Positions 42,628-52,055 of a DNA stretch of 64,000 bases are shown piece by piece. The notes beneath the pieces were generated by a model that saw only the letters and a program-made list of their open reading frames with translations, was not told where the DNA came from and searched no databases. The DNA is from Planctomycetota bacterium. GTDB taxonomy: Bacteria > Planctomycetota > UBA8742 > UBA2392. How positions within the stretch are numbered: the stretch's first letter is position 1; every line of letters begins with the position of its first letter. Made by a program: the position numbers and the translations under genes. The stretch is taken from NCBI GenBank assembly GCA_016712285.1, contig JADJRK010000001.1, forward strand, positions 2,108,001 through 2,172,000. Reading direction: 5' to 3'.

Positions 42628-42780
42628 AGGCGGGACCCCCAACTTCCGGCCTGCGGCGGGCAATGATTGACGAATGCGCTGTCATGGTTGTTGCCAACAC
42701 CCTGAACGGGTAACAAACTTCGATAGTTCGTGTAACATCCGGGAAAAGACACGCGCTGGAACATAGCAGGCAGACCCACA

Positions 42781-44202
42781 ATGACGACACATCCACTCTG
42801 GCTTGCCGGCACGCTCGTGACTACCCAACAGTCGTTCCAGCACCGTGGCGCTTATGACCATAAAGACCTCGGCGCGGTGTCCATGGCAAGCCGTGGCGAG
42901 GCGGCGGCTGCACTGTCGGCTGCGTGGCACGCGCGCGGGCCTGTGGCGCGCCTGTCTTCGGGGGCTCGCGAGGCGGCACTGCTGACGATTGCCGAGGGCC
43001 TGCAGCGCCGCGAAGAAGAGTTCGCGCAAATGATGACCAGCGAAACCGGCAAGCCGATCAGCCTGTGCCGGGGCGAGGTTGCGCGCTCGATCAACACGCT
43101 GCGCATCTGCGCCGAAGAAACCAAACGCTGCGTGGGCGAGGTTATCGCGCTGGACACGGTGCCCGCAGGCGACGGCCGCTACGGCATTGTGCGGCGCTTT
43201 CCCAAGGGCATTGTGGTCGCCATCACGCCGTTCAACTTTCCGCTCAACCTTGTCGCCCACAAAATCGGCCCGGCGATTGCCGCAGCCTGCCCGTTCATTC
43301 TCAAGCCCGCGCCGCAGGCCCCGCTGACTGCGTTGATGCTGGGCGAGTTGCTCAAGGCCGCCCGGCTGCCCGAGGGCGCCTTCAGTATCCTGCCCTGCGA
43401 CAATGACGTCGCGCAGTTCATCGCCACCGATGAGCGTGTGGCTGTGCTCAGCTTCACGGGCAGCGACGCCGTGGGCTGGAAACTGCGGGCCATGGCGCCG
43501 CGCGCCAGCGTGCTGCTTGAGCTCGGTGGAAATGCGGCTGTGATCGTTGAGCCCGACGCCGACCTCGAAAACGCCGCGCAGCGCATCGTGACCGGCGCGT
43601 TTGCCCACGCCGGCCAGGTGTGCATCAAGGTGCAGCGCGTGTTTGCGCACGAGTCGATCGCACAGGTCCTGCTGGCGCGCATGGTCGAATTGACCGAGAC
43701 CCTGGGCATCGGCGACCCGACCCGCGAAGACGTGCTGGTCGGGCCCATGATCAGCGAACAGGCGGCCCAGCGCGTCGCGGAGTGGGTCAACGAGGCGCGG
43801 CAGGTCGGCGCAAACGTGGTCACGGGCGGCGAACGCGACGGCCAGTTCTATCGGCCGACATGGCTGACCGACGTGCCGGAAGACGCCAAGGTAAGCTGCC
43901 GCGAGGTGTTTGGCCCGGTGACGGTATTCTACCGCTATCACGATTTCGAAGCCGCGATCGCCGCGGTCAACAGCAGCCCGTATGGTTTGCAGGCGGGCGT
44001 GTTTACGCACTCGTTGCCGCGCACCAGCATGGCGTTTGACCAGCTTGAGGTGGGCGCAGTCATCGTGAACGACATCCCGACCTATCGCGTAGACCACATG
44101 CCCTACGGCGGCATCAAGGCCAGTGGCATGGGGCGCGAGGGGCCGAAGTATGTCATCGAAGAATACACCGAGCCGAGGCTGCTGGCCGTAAAACCGATTT
44201 GA
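42781..44202 (+). CDS. NAD(P)-dependent aldehyde dehydrogenase
   Basis: The product is 473 residues. The family core is intact: ITPFNFPLNLVAHKIGPAIA, KPAPQAPLTAL, FTGSDAVGW, LELGGNAAVIV with the general-base Glu, and AGQVCIKVQR with the catalytic Cys. EVFGPVTV and YGGIKASGMGREG complete the C-terminal signatures. It resembles the lactaldehyde / phosphoglyceraldehyde-type group, but the substrate is not certain. The adjacent genes give no pathway clue. Confidence 0.92.
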   Translation: MTTHPLWLAGTLVTTQQSFQHRGAYDHKDLGAVSMASRGEAAAALSAAWHARGPVARLSSGAREAALLTIAEGLQRREEEFAQMMTSETGKPISLCRGEVARSINTLRICAEETKRCVGEVIALDTVPAGDGRYGIVRRFPKGIVVAITPFNFPLNLVAHKIGPAIAAACPFILKPAPQAPLTALMLGELLKAARLPEGAFSILPCDNDVAQFIATDERVAVLSFTGSDAVGWKLRAMAPRASVLLELGGNAAVIVEPDADLENAAQRIVTGAFAHAGQVCIKVQRVFAHESIAQVLLARMVELTETLGIGDPTREDVLVGPMISEQAAQRVAEWVNEARQVGANVVTGGERDGQFYRPTWLTDVPEDAKVSCREVFGPVTVFYRYHDFEAAIAAVNSSPYGLQAGVFTHSLPRTSMAFDQLEVGAVIVNDIPTYRVDHMPYGGIKASGMGREGPKYVIEEYTEPRLLAVKPI

Positions 44203-44239
44203 CCCATTCGGCGGCGCGCCGGCTTGGGCAGTGAGGCCT

Positions 44240-45061
44240 ATGTCGATCATCTACTATCTGGATTTCCCGTGCGCCGTCAAAGAGCAGATCCGGCCCGGCC
44301 GCATGTTGCGTCTGCTGTACGCCCGTGAACGCGCCAACGAAGAAATGAACCGCGCGCGCAAAACAAAACCGGACGCCCGCGCCGAGGATGTGCGAGTCGA
44401 ACTGTCGCTCAAAGACGCCGACGGCACATCAAACCTTGTCGCGACGACGGCAGCCGACATCGAACGCCAGTACGCCGAGCTTGACCGGCTCTCGCACCAC
44501 TGCATGGACTGTCGCGCACGAATTGAGGCGCAGAGCTTCGGCTGCCGCGGCCGCATTGATTTTCCGTTCACGCTGAAAGCCGAAACGCTGTTGATGCAGC
44601 GCGTGCGCGCCTCAGGCGGCGACCCCACCGCATCGATGCTGGCCAACTATTTCGAAAACAACGGCATCAGCGGCAACCGCGCCGGCGACATGCGCAACCT
44701 GCACGGCGTGTTCTTTGAAAGCACCATGCCGCTCGTGCGGCGGCTGACCGATGGCCGCAAGATTTCGAGCAACCAGGTGTTTGAGCTGTTCTTCCAGACC
44801 GGCCAGATCGGGCCCAAGCACGCGCGGTTTCTGCTGGGCATGTTCGACCTGCTGGCACCGAACCTGCCGATTGACCGCCCGCTGCAATCGCTGCCCAACC
44901 TGTTTGTCGTCGAGCGTGAAGACTCGGGGATGGTCGTGCAGCGCATCGGCTTGAACCTCGTCGCCGGCGACGAAGAACGCTGCACACGCCAACTCGAGAA
45001 CTACTTCGGCGGGTTGCTGCTCGCCAGCGAACTGGGCCACGACCTGTGGGTCAAGATCTAG
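44240..45061 (+). CDS. Conserved hypothetical protein with a possible zinc motif
   Basis: I do not recognise the family. The 273-residue product has HHCMDCRARIEAQSFGC at about 88-104, a CxxC plus distal Cys arrangement that could bind zinc. The rest is mixed alpha/beta with no signal peptide or membrane helix. The ATG at 44240 follows the dehydrogenase by 37 bases, so the two may be co-transcribed. A GTG at 44231 is an alternative start. Confidence 0.75.
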   Translation: MSIIYYLDFPCAVKEQIRPGRMLRLLYARERANEEMNRARKTKPDARAEDVRVELSLKDADGTSNLVATTAADIERQYAELDRLSHHCMDCRARIEAQSFGCRGRIDFPFTLKAETLLMQRVRASGGDPTASMLANYFENNGISGNRAGDMRNLHGVFFESTMPLVRRLTDGRKISSNQVFELFFQTGQIGPKHARFLLGMFDLLAPNLPIDRPLQSLPNLFVVEREDSGMVVQRIGLNLVAGDEERCTRQLENYFGGLLLASELGHDLWVKI

Positions 45062-45076
45062 GCGACTGCCGTCCGG

Positions 45077-46423
45077 TCAGCTGGCGCGCATCTCTTCGAG
45101 ACTGATGTACTTCACGCGCGGGCGATTGGCCGCCTTGCCGCGTTCAATCTCGCGCGCATTGATCTGCTGCCATTCGTCAAACGAGACGTAGGCGCAGCCC
45201 GCAGCCTTCAGCAGGTCGGTGATGTCGCGGCCGGCTTCGACGCGGCGGACGTTCTTCACGTCTTCCAGCATCAGGGCCACGGTCTCTTCGGCGTCCTTTT
45301 TGTTCGTCCCGATCACGCCCGTCGGGCCGCGCTTGGCCCAGCCCACCACGTAGGCCCCGGGCAGCACGTTGCCGTCGGCGTTCATCACGCGCCCGTGATC
45401 GTTGGGGACGATGCCCTTGCGCTTGTCGTAGGGCACGCCCGGCAGCGCCACGCCGTAGTAACCCACGCTGCGCAGCACCATGCCAGCGGCAAGCTCTTCG
45501 AACTCGCCGATGCCTTCGCAGTTCATGTAGCCGTCGGGCGTACTCACCAGGCGATTGCGTTCAATTTTCACGCTGCTTACCCAGCCGTCTTTGCCCGTGA
45601 CTTCGACCGGCGAAACCAGAAACCGAAAGTGCACCTTGCGCGGCTTGTCGCCCATGCCGCGGGCTGCGTACTCGCGCAGGAACTCAACGTTCTGGCGCGT
45701 GAGGCGGTCGGCATCGACGGTTTTCTGGCTTTCGGGATCGAGCTCAATCTCTTCGGGCTTGACCACGGCATCAGCGACTTGCAGGTGCCCGAACTCTTTG
45801 ATTTCGGGGTTCGTGAACTTGGCCTGCGCCGGCCCGCGCCGGCCCAGCACGTAGATGTGCCTGACCTTGCTGTGTTTCAGCGCTTCCAGCGCGTGGTCGG
45901 CAATGTCGGTCACTTTCAGTTCGTCGTACGACTTGGCCAAGATGCGCGCGACGTCCATGGCCACGTTGCCGACACCGACAACGGCCACGCCTTCCACGTC
46001 GAGGTTCGGGTTCAGGTCGCGGTAGTCCGGGTGGCCGTTGTACCAGGCCACGAACTCGGTGGCGGACATGCTGCCCTTGAGGTCTTCGCCGGGGATGTTC
46101 AGGTTTCGGTCTGACTGCGCACCCGTAGCGAACACCAGCATGTCGTAGTGCGGGCGCAGGTTGTCCATCGTGATGTGCTTGCCGAACTCTACGCCGCCAA
46201 AAAAGCGCACGCGCGGGTCTTGCGCCGTCTTTTCGTACAGGTTCGCGACGCTCTTGATCTTGGGGTGATCGGGCGCCACGCCGTAACGAACCAGGCCGTA
46301 GGGCGCGGGCAGGCGGTCGAACAGGTCCACCCTGACCTCGACGTCTTCCTGCTTGATCAGTGCAGCAGCTGCGTAGAAGGCACTCGGTCCGGCGCCGATG
46401 ATGGCGATGCGTACAGCAGGCAT
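45077..46423 (-). CDS. fprA: FprA-like FAD-dependent ferredoxin--NADP+ reductase
   Basis: The product is 448 residues, matching adrenodoxin-reductase-type FprA proteins. An N-terminal FAD site IAIIGAGPSAFYAAAAL, the signature PYGLVRYGVAPDHPKIKSV, an NADP site VVGVGNVAMDVARIL, and the C-terminal YVVGWAKRGPTGVIGTNKKD are all present. It transfers electrons between NADPH and ferredoxin. The ATG at 46423 has AAAGGA upstream. It is a single gene; no ferredoxin is adjacent. Confidence 0.92.
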   Translation of the reverse strand: MPAVRIAIIGAGPSAFYAAAALIKQEDVEVRVDLFDRLPAPYGLVRYGVAPDHPKIKSVANLYEKTAQDPRVRFFGGVEFGKHITMDNLRPHYDMLVFATGAQSDRNLNIPGEDLKGSMSATEFVAWYNGHPDYRDLNPNLDVEGVAVVGVGNVAMDVARILAKSYDELKVTDIADHALEALKHSKVRHIYVLGRRGPAQAKFTNPEIKEFGHLQVADAVVKPEEIELDPESQKTVDADRLTRQNVEFLREYAARGMGDKPRKVHFRFLVSPVEVTGKDGWVSSVKIERNRLVSTPDGYMNCEGIGEFEELAAGMVLRSVGYYGVALPGVPYDKRKGIVPNDHGRVMNADGNVLPGAYVVGWAKRGPTGVIGTNKKDAEETVALMLEDVKNVRRVEAGRDITDLLKAAGCAYVSFDEWQQINAREIERGKAANRPRVKYISLEEMRAS

Positions 46424-46519
46424 GGTGTTCCTTTCGTGGGGCGCATTGTTCCAAGCGTTGCAGGATAGGCAACTGGAATAGGGCCGCAAAGCGACTCGTG
46501 AGTTGGCGATGCAATTGCT

Positions 46520-48622
46520 CTAGTCGGGAAAGCGCAGAATGCGCAGTTTGCCGCCCTCGACCAGGTGCAGCGTGGCATCGCCCCCGGCGTGCATCTCTTC
46601 TGCCTGGGCGGCTTTGCGTGTGAGCACGCGGCCGGTTGCCACCTCGTAGAAGATCAGTTCAAGCCGCTCGATCGTCGCCAGCACCGTGCCGCCGAAAAGC
46701 AGCGCAACCGCCTGCGGCGGCACGCCTGTGCGCAACGTGTGTTCCTCTGCACCCTGGACCGAAACAACCCTGACCAGTTGCCCAAGCGTCAACGCTAGCA
46801 CCTGCCCGTCGGCGGACAGTGCCATGCGGTCGGGCGTCAGGCCTTCTCGGGCCGCAATCGCGTGCGGGTCCGGGTTGCCGAGTTCATTGATCACGTAGAG
46901 ACTGTCGCGGTAGCGCAGCGCCGCAGCGGGCGCACTTGCAGCAAACGCAACTTCTTCCGGCGGCGGCGTCGGGGCCGAAAACTGCGTGCGGCGCGAGTCC
47001 TTGCCCAGGAACACCAGTTCATTCGGTGCCTTGTAGAGCAAGAGTCTGCCCATCGGCCACGCGCCAAGCAGCACGCCGTCGCGCTCGACCGTGGATTGAC
47101 CGCCCCATGGCAGAATGAGTTGCTCGCCATCGGCGGCCGCAAATGCGTCACCCGCCGGCACCACACGCGTCAGCTTGCCCGCGGTGTGCCACTGCCCCTG
47201 CCCCCACACGCGACTGGTGCCGCCGCGCGAGGTGAGGACAAAACCGCCGGCGGCTGTCCGGGCCGCGAACTCGGGGGGCACGCACAGCAGGCTTTGGCCC
47301 AGCTGGCGCTCGCGCGCCAGCAGCCGCATGCTCAATTCTCCGCGGTCGTTGCCAAACACCAATCCGTCCGGCCCCAGGGCGCCAAAGCTGACCGCATCGC
47401 CACCCAGGGACCATTCGCTGAGGCCATCGGGCCCGATCAGCGCCGCGGCACCCTGCGCACCCAGGCACAACAGCGTGCCATCGGCCATGAACGCCATGCG
47501 CGACCAGTTCACGGGCGAGAGCTGGTGAAAGCGCACAAACCGCTCGCCGGGCGCATCCAGCGGGATCGACACCAACTCGACATCGCGGCCTGTGATGGCC
47601 GCCGCGAACAGCGCCGTCCCTGCGTCAAACAGGGCGGCGAGCATCGGCGGGTCGGTGGGCCGAAAACTGTACAGCGGCTCCCAGCCGGCACCTGTGTGCG
47701 CAAGCACGTCGCGCCCGGCAACCACGGCGACGCCCTGCCGCGCCAGCGACTGAAGCGCCTTCAACTCGCCGCTGTCTGACGGCAGCAGGCGCGACACCGG
47801 CCGCGCACCGCCGGGCGGGTGCACGCTGACTTCGCCGGGCCTTGCCGACGCAAGCTCGGCCAAGTCGTCGCGGACACTCAAGTGTGTCCAGGATTGCGGG
47901 TCCACAGTGTCCGGGCCGGGCGCGCCCACGGCAGCGGCTTCGCCATCGACCGGGCCGCCCAGCAGCCGTCCGCCATGGCGCACCAGAAAGCGCTCGCCGC
48001 GGGCATCCAGATGCAGGTCACCCGAGTCAGAGGCATCGGGCAGCTTCACCGTGAAGAGCAGTTTGCCTTCGCGCACGTCATAGATTTCCAGCAGGCTGAC
48101 CCGGCCAAGGGCAATGCGAACAACGCCAAGTCGGCTGCGGTCGCCGCTCAGCGCGCCGCAGGCCACGGCGGCGTCTGCGTTGCTGCTGCCGGTAAACCGC
48201 GCGGGGTCAGGCCTGAGTTCGCGCTGCAGCAGCGGCGCCCACGGCGGGGGCCCCAGCGCCTGCGCCTCTTGAAACAGCGTGCGCGCCCGCGACTCATATC
48301 CCTGCGCAAAGTCCTGTGCGGCGAGGCGACACTTCTCCAGGGCCAGTGCCCGCTTCTGGCGCAGTACCTCGGCGCCTGTCTGCTCATGGGCCTGCTTTAA
48401 CTCATTGGAGTGCGCGGCTTCGGCCTGAAACGCACCATCGGCCACGAGAGCGTCGTCGCGGGCCGACTTGACGTCGCGCTGCATGTTGCGATAGGCCGAC
48501 ATGCCAAGCACCGCCAGCGTCACCAGCACCAGCGCGCATGCACCAAAGATCACGCGCTGCAGCTTCAGCCGCGCCAGCAGGTGCGCCTCGATGTCGGTGG
48601 GTTTGATCGGCGTGTCAGGCAT
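46520..48622 (-). CDS. Membrane-anchored beta-propeller protein
   Basis: The product is 700 residues. One transmembrane helix (VIFGACALVLVTLAVLGMSA, about 24-43) is followed by a coiled coil (about 45-120) and a long beta-rich region to the C-terminus with WD40/propeller-like repeats. The helix-coil-propeller order recalls the C-terminal part of planctomycete kinase-WD40 proteins, but no kinase is fused here. A signalling or scaffold role is possible. The start lies next to a period-7 repeat. Confidence 0.75.
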   Translation of the reverse strand: MPDTPIKPTDIEAHLLARLKLQRVIFGACALVLVTLAVLGMSAYRNMQRDVKSARDDALVADGAFQAEAAHSNELKQAHEQTGAEVLRQKRALALEKCRLAAQDFAQGYESRARTLFQEAQALGPPPWAPLLQRELRPDPARFTGSSNADAAVACGALSGDRSRLGVVRIALGRVSLLEIYDVREGKLLFTVKLPDASDSGDLHLDARGERFLVRHGGRLLGGPVDGEAAAVGAPGPDTVDPQSWTHLSVRDDLAELASARPGEVSVHPPGGARPVSRLLPSDSGELKALQSLARQGVAVVAGRDVLAHTGAGWEPLYSFRPTDPPMLAALFDAGTALFAAAITGRDVELVSIPLDAPGERFVRFHQLSPVNWSRMAFMADGTLLCLGAQGAAALIGPDGLSEWSLGGDAVSFGALGPDGLVFGNDRGELSMRLLARERQLGQSLLCVPPEFAARTAAGGFVLTSRGGTSRVWGQGQWHTAGKLTRVVPAGDAFAAADGEQLILPWGGQSTVERDGVLLGAWPMGRLLLYKAPNELVFLGKDSRRTQFSAPTPPPEEVAFAASAPAAALRYRDSLYVINELGNPDPHAIAAREGLTPDRMALSADGQVLALTLGQLVRVVSVQGAEEHTLRTGVPPQAVALLFGGTVLATIERLELIFYEVATGRVLTRKAAQAEEMHAGGDATLHLVEGGKLRILRFPD

Positions 48623-48639
48623 GGATGTTGGCGGGTACG

Positions 48640-48725
48640 GGTTTGGGGTTTGGGGTTTGGGGTTAGAACCTTACTTGCACTCTCGCGTCAGTCTGACTTG
48701 TCCAACCTCTGACCTCCAACCTCTA
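48640..48725. repeat. Intergenic inverted repeat with period-7 arms (GGTTTGG / CCAACCTC type)
   Basis: GGGTTTG repeats about four times at 48647-48666; CCAACCTCTGACCTCCAACC-type units lie near 48700-48728. The arms are roughly complementary. The element fills the gap between the CCA-enzyme stop and the propeller gene start. Confidence 0.7.
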
Positions 48726-48728
48726 ACC

Positions 48729-50075
48729 TCACATGCCAAGCAGGCCCTTCACGAACGTGATCGCTTCATCCTTTGTGCTGATGCGTCCCTCAAGCATCTC
48801 GTCTTCAAGCGCCGTCAGCAGTTCTTTGTAACGCGGGCCCGGTGGCAATCCGAGCGCCTGCAAGTCATGGCCGTCGATCGGCAACTTCGGCTTGAGCGAT
48901 CGCTCTTCGCCAAGGCTCTTGAACTCGTGCAGCTTGGCAAGCACGAACTTGTACGTCTCAAGCCGGTTGGGTCCGGCCAGGCAGTCAATGCGGTGCAGCT
49001 CAAGGTCTTCGTCAAAGTGCGGCTTGCGCAGCAGCCGCTTGAGCGTCGCCGTTTTCATCTTCGGCACGTTGATGAATTTCAGGTGGTCATCGACCAGCGA
49101 CTTCACCCGCTCAATCACCTCGCCCGGAAACTTCAGTCGCGTCAGCACTTCCACCGCCATCTCGCCGCCCAGTTTGTCGTGGCCGTGAAATGTGATCTTG
49201 CCGCCGGTGTTCACGGCGGTCGGCGGCTTGGCAATGTCGTGCAGCAGTACACCCAGTGCCAGCGTGATCGTCGCGGGCTTCAACATCAGGTCCATCGCCA
49301 GCAGCGTGTGCGTGAACACGTCGCCCTCGGGGTGGTGCTCGGGCGACTGCATCACGCCGACCATGGCGCTGACCTCAGGCAGGACCACATCCAGCAGGCC
49401 GCTCTCGAACATCATGCGCAGGCCGCGCGAGGCGCCCACATGGGTGATCAGCTTGCTCAGCTCGTCACGAGTGCGCTCGGCACTGCACACTTTCACCTGC
49501 GGCGCCATCTCGCGCACTGCTTGCCAGGTGGCGTCGTCGATGTCGAAGTTCAGGCCGGCGGCAAAGCGCACGGCGCGCAACAGGCGCAGTTTGTCTTCGG
49601 CAAAGCGCACCCGCGGGTCGCCGACGGCGCGGATCACGCAGGCCTTGAGGTCGCGCAAACCGCCGACGTAGTCGTGAACTTCGCTGGTTTCAGGGTCAAG
49701 AAACAGCGCGTTGATCGTGAAGTCGCGCCGTGCGGCATCTTCGGGCGCGCTGGTGAACGCCACGCTGGATGGATGGCGGCCATCAAGGTATGGGCCGTCG
49801 AGGCGAAACGTCGCCACTTCCACGTCGATCGGCAACTCGTCGTCCATTACCCGAATCACGCCGAACTGCTTGCCCACCGCAACGGTGCGCTTGAACAGCG
49901 CCTCGACATCATCGGGCTTGGCCGATGTTGCGACGTCGTAGTCTTTCGGCTCGCGGCCCAGCAGCAGGTCGCGCACACAGCCGCCGGCAAGCAGTGCTTC
50001 ATGCCCGTGCCGCCGCAGTGTGCTAATCACGCGGCGGGCCAGGGCAGTGACGGGGATGTTCGGCAGTTCGTGCAC
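48729..50075 (-). CDS. cca: CCA-adding enzyme / poly(A) polymerase family nucleotidyltransferase with HD domain
   Basis: The product is about 448 residues. The N-terminal nucleotidyltransferase carries GGCVRDLLLGREPKDYDVAT with the metal-binding Asp pair, then RRDFTINALFLDP and the RAVRFAAGL neck. A C-terminal HD domain (HHPEGDVFTHTLLAMDLM, then HDIAKP) suggests additional phosphohydrolase activity. It adds or repairs the tRNA 3' CCA, although most tRNAs in this window encode CCA, so repair may be its main job. The GTG at 50075 is my choice; the upstream frame is repeat sequence. Confidence 0.88.
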   Translation of the reverse strand: MHELPNIPVTALARRVISTLRRHGHEALLAGGCVRDLLLGREPKDYDVATSAKPDDVEALFKRTVAVGKQFGVIRVMDDELPIDVEVATFRLDGPYLDGRHPSSVAFTSAPEDAARRDFTINALFLDPETSEVHDYVGGLRDLKACVIRAVGDPRVRFAEDKLRLLRAVRFAAGLNFDIDDATWQAVREMAPQVKVCSAERTRDELSKLITHVGASRGLRMMFESGLLDVVLPEVSAMVGVMQSPEHHPEGDVFTHTLLAMDLMLKPATITLALGVLLHDIAKPPTAVNTGGKITFHGHDKLGGEMAVEVLTRLKFPGEVIERVKSLVDDHLKFINVPKMKTATLKRLLRKPHFDEDLELHRIDCLAGPNRLETYKFVLAKLHEFKSLGEERSLKPKLPIDGHDLQALGLPPGPRYKELLTALEDEMLEGRISTKDEAITFVKGLLGM

Positions 50076-50134
50076 TTTCGCGATGATCCTTGATTGGCCG
50101 CTGGTACTCAATGGGAAGCCGGGCTGTACTGCAA

Positions 50135-50222
50135 TTGCCAATTACTAATGACCAATGAGCAATGACCAATGCAACGGCGCCTAGTTTCCGTTGGGCATTG
50201 TTACTGGCTATTGGTCATTGTG
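50135..50222. repeat. Intergenic inverted repeat with period-7 arms (AATGACC type)
   Basis: AATGACCAATGAGCAATGAC near 50147-50168 and CTATTGGTCATTG near 50208-50221 are complementary in register. The element lies between the permease stop and the CCA-enzyme start. A similar single arm lies near 12913-12942. Confidence 0.65.
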
Positions 50223-51479
50223 GTTCGCTGCAGGCATAGGGCCGCGCCGCTTGAGCCGGCGCGCCACCGTATGCCACACCAGGCCGGCGACAATCAGGCC
50301 CAGGCCGGCGGCCCAGACCCGCCAGTCCACCCAGAACGCAAGAAACAGGCAGGCCGCAAGCCCGACCAGCGCAATCCAGCGCGGATAAAGCCTCTGCCCG
50401 GGCGGCAAACGCAGGGCCGCGGCGTTGGTGATGGCGTAGTACACCAGCACCGTGAACGCGCTGAAGCTCCAGGTGGTTTTCACGTCACCGATCAGCACCA
50501 GCGCCGCGATCACAATGCCGGTCAGGATCACAGCCGGTACCGGCGTGGTGCCCGACGCGTTCACGCGGGCCAGCACCGATGGCATGTCGCCGCGACGCCC
50601 CAGCGCCAGCCACATGCGCGACAGGCCCAGCACCAGGTTCAGCAATACGCCCAGCATGGCGATCATGGCGCCCTGGGCCACGATCCAGATCACGGGCCGG
50701 CTGTAGCTGGATGCCGCCGACAACGGCGCCGCCGGCGCGATCGTTCCGCCCAAGCCCACCAGCACGATCGCGACCGCCGCGTAGACCAACGCGGAAAGGG
50801 CCAGCGTCACGATCATTGCCCGCGGGATGTTGCGCCGGGGGTCGTTGATCTCTTCGCCCATCGTCGCGATTCGCCCGTAACCCGTGTAGGCCACGAACGC
50901 CAGCGCCGAAGCCTCCAGCAGCCCCGGCACGCCGCCACTGAAGAATGGCGAAAATGCTGCGCCGGACACTCGCGACGAACCGGCCCCCACAAAGACTGCC
51001 AGTGCGCCACAGGCCAGCAGCACCAGTATGCCGTTGAGCCAGTTGCTGCGGCGCACGCCCGACAGCACCAGCAGGGTAAACAGCACCACGGCCCCGCCCG
51101 CGATTGCCGATTGCAGCCACCGGCCATGCAAGTCGAGGGCACGCATGAAGTAGGCCGCGAAGCCGAGTGCCGCCGTTGCCGCACTGGCGCTCTTGGCAAG
51201 CAGGAACAGCCAGCCGGCTGTGAAGCCCAGCGACGGCGTCAGGTACTTGTAGCCATACTCGTAACTGCCGCCGCTGACGGGGTGCGAAGCGGCAAGCTGC
51301 GCACTGTTCAGGCCGTTGGCCGTCGCGACAGCGGCTGCGATGCATACGGCAAGCAGAACGGACGGTCCCGCAATGTCGGCTGCGACGCCAATGCTGACGA
51401 AAATCCCGGTGCCGATGATGCTGCCCATGCCCAGCAGCACGGCGCCAAAGACTCCGACCGATCGTTTCAGCTCAGCCAT
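50208..51479 (-). CDS. APC-family amino acid permease
   Basis: The product is 423 residues with about 12 transmembrane helices. The APC signature is clear: GSIIGTGIFVSIG in helix 1, GGSYEYGYKYL, and FVAYTGYGRIATMGEEINDPRRNIPRA with the conserved Glu. It imports or exchanges amino acids across the inner membrane; the substrate is not predictable. It stands alone, with a repeat element on either side. Confidence 0.92.
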   Translation of the reverse strand: MAELKRSVGVFGAVLLGMGSIIGTGIFVSIGVAADIAGPSVLLAVCIAAAVATANGLNSAQLAASHPVSGGSYEYGYKYLTPSLGFTAGWLFLLAKSASAATAALGFAAYFMRALDLHGRWLQSAIAGGAVVLFTLLVLSGVRRSNWLNGILVLLACGALAVFVGAGSSRVSGAAFSPFFSGGVPGLLEASALAFVAYTGYGRIATMGEEINDPRRNIPRAMIVTLALSALVYAAVAIVLVGLGGTIAPAAPLSAASSYSRPVIWIVAQGAMIAMLGVLLNLVLGLSRMWLALGRRGDMPSVLARVNASGTTPVPAVILTGIVIAALVLIGDVKTTWSFSAFTVLVYYAITNAAALRLPPGQRLYPRWIALVGLAACLFLAFWVDWRVWAAGLGLIVAGLVWHTVARRLKRRGPMPAANHNDQ

Positions 51480-51518
51480 GGTCCACAGTTGAGGATCAAC
51501 ACACCAACTGTCTACGAA

Positions 51519-51655
51519 ACTCCGCGGAAAGGCACAAAGCAGCCACGGAGATCACGGATCTACACGGAGAAAGGCAACAGCCTCGACAGGATGCAAAGCG
51601 CAATCCCCCGCATCGTGTTGCGGTCCAGTTCTCCGTGTTCTCCGTGGCTGACAGT
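51519..51655. repeat. Intergenic inverted repeat of CACGGAGA units
   Basis: CCACGGAGATCACGGATCTA and ACACGGAGAAAGG lie at 51536-51573; TTCTCCGTGTTCTCCGTGG lies at 51629-51648. The arms are complementary and each is built of 9-10-base units. It is the fifth such element of the window. Confidence 0.7.
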
Positions 51656-51700
51656 CTTGTCGTTGGATCGCATTGCAGCGCCAGGATTGCATGAAAAAGC

Positions 51701-51732
51701 AACGCGCAGCGCCCGTAGGGGCGCCGCGCGTT
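51701..51732 (-). terminator. Terminator after the small lipoprotein gene
   Basis: AACGCGC-A-GCGCCC pairs with GGGCGC-C-GCGCGTT around GTAG. On the minus strand GCTTTTTC follows. Confidence 0.8.
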
Positions 51733-51748
51733 CAAGGGCGGTCACAGC

Positions 51749-51961
51749 TTAGGTGTTCGGCGACTCGTACAGGATGTCGCGGCTGGGGTCGTCGTAGTCG
51801 TAGTTGAAGAAGAACCGGTCGAACGTGCGATGCATCCGGTCAAGGTCTTCGTTCCATGAACGGAAGTGGTTCAAGTTGTGGTTCCAGTCCACGAACGAGA
51901 AGCAGCCGCTCAGCGAAGTCGCAACCAGCACCAGCAACAGGACAGCAACGGGTTTACGCAT
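51749..51961 (-). CDS. Small lipoprotein
   Basis: The product is 70 residues. The signal peptide ends in the lipobox SLSGC, and the mature part is rich in Trp, Phe, His, Asn and Asp (WNHNLNHFRSWNEDLDRMH). No family is recognised. The ATG at 51961 has GGGGA upstream. It could be an outer-membrane or periplasmic anchor peptide. Confidence 0.72.
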   Translation of the reverse strand: MRKPVAVLLLVLVATSLSGCFSFVDWNHNLNHFRSWNEDLDRMHRTFDRFFFNYDYDDPSRDILYESPNT

Positions 51962-52055
51962 AGAAATCCCCACCATGCCTAAAGTGGCAGCGCCACACAA
52001 TTGCGAGGGGTACTCGTCTGGGGGGTATGTAACTCTACCCCGGGCCGACTGCCCG

